Of a stretch of 64,000 nucleotides of DNA, positions 61,075 to 64,000 are shown piece after piece (position 1 is the first letter of the stretch; every line of letters starts with the position of its first letter). The position numbers were made by a program, and so were the translations under genes. The notes beneath the pieces were generated by a model that was given only the letters and a program-made list of their open reading frames with translations, made no database searches and had not been told where the DNA came from. This stretch comes from Eopsaltria australis (taxonomy: Eukaryota; Chordata; Aves; Passeriformes; Petroicidae), in the NCBI GenBank assembly GCA_034509425.1, contig JAVTVJ010000072.1:1116001-1180000 (forward strand), given 5' to 3'.

Positions 61075-61096
61075 TAATTACAGAAGCCTGTAATTA
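61075..61096. promoter_or_regulatory. Hairpin with TAATTA ends
   Basis: TAATTACAG and CTGTAATTA are exact reverse complements separated by AAGC. Each arm carries a TAATTA homeodomain core. It is a candidate paired homeodomain site in unique DNA. Confidence 0.3.
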
Positions 61097-61708
61097 GGAG
61101 AAAAGAAGATATTCATCACATGTAAATATATTTCCAAACCAGCCAGAACAGACCAAGAGCTGAAAATGAACCATCATCCATTGCAGCAGAGGCCCACTCT
61201 TCCCTCAAGAGGTGTGGCACTGTGTGATGTGGAAAACCTGTAGCTAATTGGTAGAAAATATTTCCACTTCTTGCATGAATAATGACAAATCTACCTCAGA
61301 AATGTGGATTAACACCAAGATATAAATATGCCCTTGGGACATACTGCTGACACAGCAATCCCATGAAGCCTTTTTCAACTGTGTGCTAGAAGAACTGTCC
61401 AAATTGGTGTTTTAAACTGGTGAACTTATCAGAAGGCCTGCTCATATTCTCTTAAATTGTTTCATAGGCATCTTTGTTCCTCATTGACTATCATGGTTTT
61501 GTAGACCTAGAAATTACTTTCTCCAATCAGCTGCTCATCCTTATTTGCCATTGTCCCAGCTGTAGCATTTAGGACAATTAGGGCTGTTTCACAGACCAGT
61601 TCTGGTGACAATGTGTTTCATTATCATGAAAGAAATGATGATGTCATAAGCGTTGAAGATGAACATTACTGAAAGAATCAGACAAAACACAGAGATATTT
61701 AATCAGCA

Positions 61709-62260
61709 ATGAGGAGAAAAGTAATTCAGAAAAGGATACAATGTCTTCAAATGAGGCTTAGAAATTGCATTTTATTTTCTAAAAAGTATACTGAAGTACA
61801 GAATTGCCCATTAAATATAAACTCAGGGGACACATCCCCTGCAGTTGATCTGAACAGACAAGTAAAAACAGCCCAATCTGACAATGAATTTCTAATCAGT
61901 GACCTGACAGTTTGTTTCTTACTTGCCACAGATGTTTTTTGTAGCATTTTCTGCATATTCAAGATCAGCTGTGTCTGTGATTTTGCATACATTAACAAAA
62001 AAACTTTTGCCGACAGCACTTCAAAATGGAACTTACGAAAGAAGGAAGAAGTGCAGCAGGGAAACTGTACATGTTTGCCTTGCCAAAGATCTTTTCCTAC
62101 ATTACTGATTAGGAATAAACCAAATCTCTTTTACACAGTTAGCCTTTATTCTTCTATCATAGGATACACTTTCAGTGAGGAGAATAAAGCTAAAATTCTA
62201 TCTGCAGTGAGTCAGTCCTCATTCTTGGTTTGTCATGAAAACCCCTACAGGTTTACCTAA
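61709..62260 (+). other. Longest open frame in the window (183 codons), unrecognised
   Basis: An ATG-initiated frame of 183 codons follows an in-frame TAA three codons upstream. The product would have a hydrophobic middle part rich in C, F and I (about residues 65-95) and many K and S elsewhere. I recognise no domain. Start context (AGCAATGA) is unremarkable. In AT-rich DNA a frame this long is uncommon but possible by chance over six frames of 64 kb. No splice sites, promoter or poly(A) signal stands out. It is reported because a reader may wish to test it, not as a gene. Confidence 0.1.
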
Positions 62261-63030
62261 CCCAAATCCAGACCTTTTGGTTCCTGTTAAGCCTAAAGTA
62301 TTTAAAATCCTTCCAGCATACTTTCTATAAACTATACCTATCCCTATAAGACTACAGAACACATTGTGAGTTAAGAATCACACAGAAATAGTTAGGTGGC
62401 ATCATGAAACATCTGTCTGAGTTTAACATGCATTTCAGTAACAGTCTGAGGTAAATTTTCCTGTTTCAGATTCTAAAAAGAGGTTGTGTCCAAAAGTGGC
62501 ACAGTTTTGTTAGGCCACTTTCATTGTGTGAAAAGAAAAATATGTTCATTCTATCTACAAACCATACATCTCTTAATTTTTTATGCCTCCATAGGTACAA
62601 TACTACCTCTACTATAACATAAACTTTCAAACACAGAATTAGATTCACAACAATGATTAATTAACCAGGTGCGAGACCCCACCTGCTGCATCCAGCTCTG
62701 ACACCCCACCACAGAAAGGACATAGATCTGTAGGAACAAGTCCAGAGGAGGCTCACCAAGATGATCAGAGGGATGGAGTGCTTCTCCGATGAGGAAAGGC
62801 TGAGAGAATTGGGATTGTTGAGCCTGGAGAAGAGAAGGCTTTGGGATTACCTAATTGATGTCTCCAAGTACCTGAAGGGAGCCTGCAAGACAGATGGAGA
62901 GGGAGTATTTACAAAAGCATGAAGTGACAGGGTACGCAGGCAATGGATGAAAATTGAAAGAGAGCAGATTTATGTCACAGTAGAGACAGACACACGACAC
63001 GCGAGTAGTCCAAGGACAAAGAAGAACTAC

Positions 63031-63036
63031 TTTATT
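63031..63036 (-). terminator. LTR polyadenylation signal AATAAA (minus)
   Basis: Plus-strand TTTATT reads AATAAA on the minus strand, 15 bases beyond the TATA box of the same LTR. Confidence 0.65.
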
Positions 63037-63051
63037 AGTTAGTGCTAGCAT

Positions 63052-63058
63052 CTTTATA
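63052..63058 (-). promoter_or_regulatory. LTR TATA box (minus)
   Basis: Plus-strand CTTTATA reads TATAAAG on the minus strand, preceded by GGG, in the expected place of a U3 core promoter. An inverse-type CCAAT word (AGCCAATAATAGC on the minus strand) lies about 40 bases upstream. Confidence 0.65.
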
Positions 63059-63636
63059 CCCTTTTTCCCAGCTACTGTGATATGCTATTATTGGCTACGT
63101 GACAAAGAACACCAAAGCTGTCTACATAACAAGAACTTTTCCCAGAACCTCCTAACAAGCTACACAAGCAGTTAACTATACACTAGAAGTCCTCTGCCGC
63201 ATCCCTAATGCTCCTCAGCAAGGCCATCTCTTGGTCCGGTGCAAAACATCCCCCTTGATTATCTTCTTGGCTGTCCCTCACTGTGGCTGCAGGTGTTCAT
63301 ACCATCACTTTCTCAGGCACTTTCTCACGGGTAAACTCTGATCACCTCTAAGTCCATGTCCAAGAGGCTTTCAGGCCTGCTGTAAGCCTCACCCATCCCC
63401 ACAGGTTTAGATTATATATAAGAAAGAATTTTTTTACTTTGAGGGTGGTGAGGTACTGGAACAGATTGCCCAGAGACACTGTGGGTGCCTCATCCCTGAA
63501 AATATTTAAGGCCAGGTTAGATGGAGTTCAGAGAAACCTGATCTAGTGGAAGGTGGCCCTGCCCATGGCAGTGGGATTGGAAGTGGATGATCTTTAAGGT
63601 CACGTCCAACCCAAACCATTCTGTGATTCTTTCTGA

Positions 63637-64000
63637 GAATAAATTTAATCATTAGAGTATAGTGCAATTTGCAAAAATCCAGACTGATCTCAGACTGTCT
63701 GATGTCTGTCTTCATTTCACTAGAGAGCATCCCTAAGCATTTTACATCTTCTACTGAAAATAAACAAAATAATGTTTTCATATTCATGGTTAGTTCATGC
63801 TTGCATTCCTTTAAAATTCATGGAAATTTTTTGCTGTATCTTGTAAGACAACTTCAGGCAGTTTAGAAGAGTGGTAAAACTAAGTTGATAAATAAAAGAA
63901 ACAGTTAGGCTTAAGCACCATTTCCCAACTATCTGATACCTTCTGGGAGAGTGCAAATTATTCAGCAGATTATTTTCTATTAGTGAAAAATGTCTCTTCT
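63637..64000. other. Unique AT-rich DNA, no gene seen
   Basis: Ordinary AT-rich sequence after the CR1 tail to the end of the window. Confidence 0.5.

Larger units (their letters stand above)
58871..62668. other. Unique AT-rich DNA, no gene established
   Basis: No exon or repeat family was recognised. A TAATTA hairpin (61075-61096) and the longest ATG-initiated open frame of the window (61709-62260) are entered separately. Confidence 0.5.
62973..63403 (-). mobile_element. Solo LTR, ERVK-like, nested in CR1 (431 bp)
   Basis: Plus-strand ends are TGTCACAGT and ATCCCCACA. The flanks GATTTA (62967-62972) and GGTTTA (63404-63409) are a 6-bp target duplication with one mismatch, and the homologous CR1 at 23945 has GGTTTA at this site, so the left copy has mutated. 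Orientation is minus: U3 of about 350 bases, TATAAAG (plus CTTTATA at 63052-63058), then AATAAA (plus TTTATT at 63031-63036) and a short R-U5 of under 70 bases. The close spacing of TATA and AATAAA recalls the very short R of alpharetroviruses. No internal viral gene remains. Confidence 0.93.
62669..63636 (+). mobile_element. CR1, plus strand, interrupted by an LTR
   Basis: The left part (62669-62972) covers the end of ORF2: TGAGAGAATTGGGATTG matches L-R-E-L-G-L, then L-E-K-R-R-L-W and Y-L-K-G-A-C-K. The right part (63410-63636) resumes at the next base of CR1 with GATTATATATAAGAAAG (corresponding to GATTGCATATTAGGAAG in the copy at 23945). It ends with GTCCAACCCAAACCATTC and TGTGATTC. Between them sits a complete solo LTR with its target duplication. 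Joined by alignment, the two parts are one continuous CR1 copy, so the LTR inserted into an existing CR1. Confidence 0.93.

Noticed and set aside
1..64000. tRNA, rRNA, CRISPR arrays, operons or an intact transposon-encoded protein
   Set aside because: Nothing with the required structure was seen; all transposon coding remnants are truncated or frame-shifted.

Overview
The window is nuclear DNA from a bird. Two things show this. There are about thirteen pieces of the CR1 non-LTR retrotransposon, several ending in the typical ATTCTATGATTCTATG-like tail. There are also seven stand-alone LTRs of avian endogenous-retrovirus types, including one that I recognise as the widespread avian ERVL LTR starting TGCTGGTTT and ending near AACCATGACA. 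The species cannot be fixed from sequence alone; the mix of ERVK-, ERVL- and ERV1-like LTRs would suit a neoavian such as a songbird.

I found no host protein-coding exon, tRNA, rRNA, CRISPR array or operon. The window looks like a gene desert or the inside of a very long intron. It is AT-rich unique sequence broken up by transposable elements. Every recognisable protein-coding remnant is a decayed CR1 reverse-transcriptase fragment, and the GC-rich stretches are mostly LTRs or CR1.

Layout: 1-1.9 kb unique; 1917-3526 long ERVL-like LTR (minus strand, 5-bp target duplication); 5153-5760 LTR (minus, 4-bp duplication); 9855-10508 ERVK-like LTR (plus, perfect 6-bp duplication); 11.2-12.0 kb two CR1 pieces in opposite orientations; 18574-19184 ERVK-like LTR (minus, perfect 6-bp duplication); 20882-22389 a second copy of the long ERVL-like LTR, inverted relative to the first; 23.9-24.8 kb CR1; 29.3-30.0 kb CR1; 34.9-35.3 kb internally deleted CR1; 41.5-41.9 kb a T/G-rich tract abutting a CR1 RT fragment; 44.7 and 45.8 kb CR1 tails; 51433-52004 ERVL LTR, then CR1 (minus) to 52.8 kb; 55.9, 56.9 and 58.7 kb CR1 pieces; 62669-63636 a CR1 copy split by an ERVK-like LTR at 62973-63403.

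No new biological system was found. The most useful observations are structural. They include the four target-site duplications, the inverted pair of 1.5-1.6 kb LTRs whose length difference maps to a 105-bp segment between short direct repeats, a nested insertion that gives relative ages, a hairpin shared by two different ERVK-like LTRs, and several long perfect palindromes or inverted repeats in unique AT-rich DNA (13.3, 26.9, 34.0, 39.3, 58.2-58.6 and 61.1 kb) that are candidates for conserved regulatory elements. Boundaries of CR1 pieces are approximate; boundaries of LTRs with target duplications are exact.
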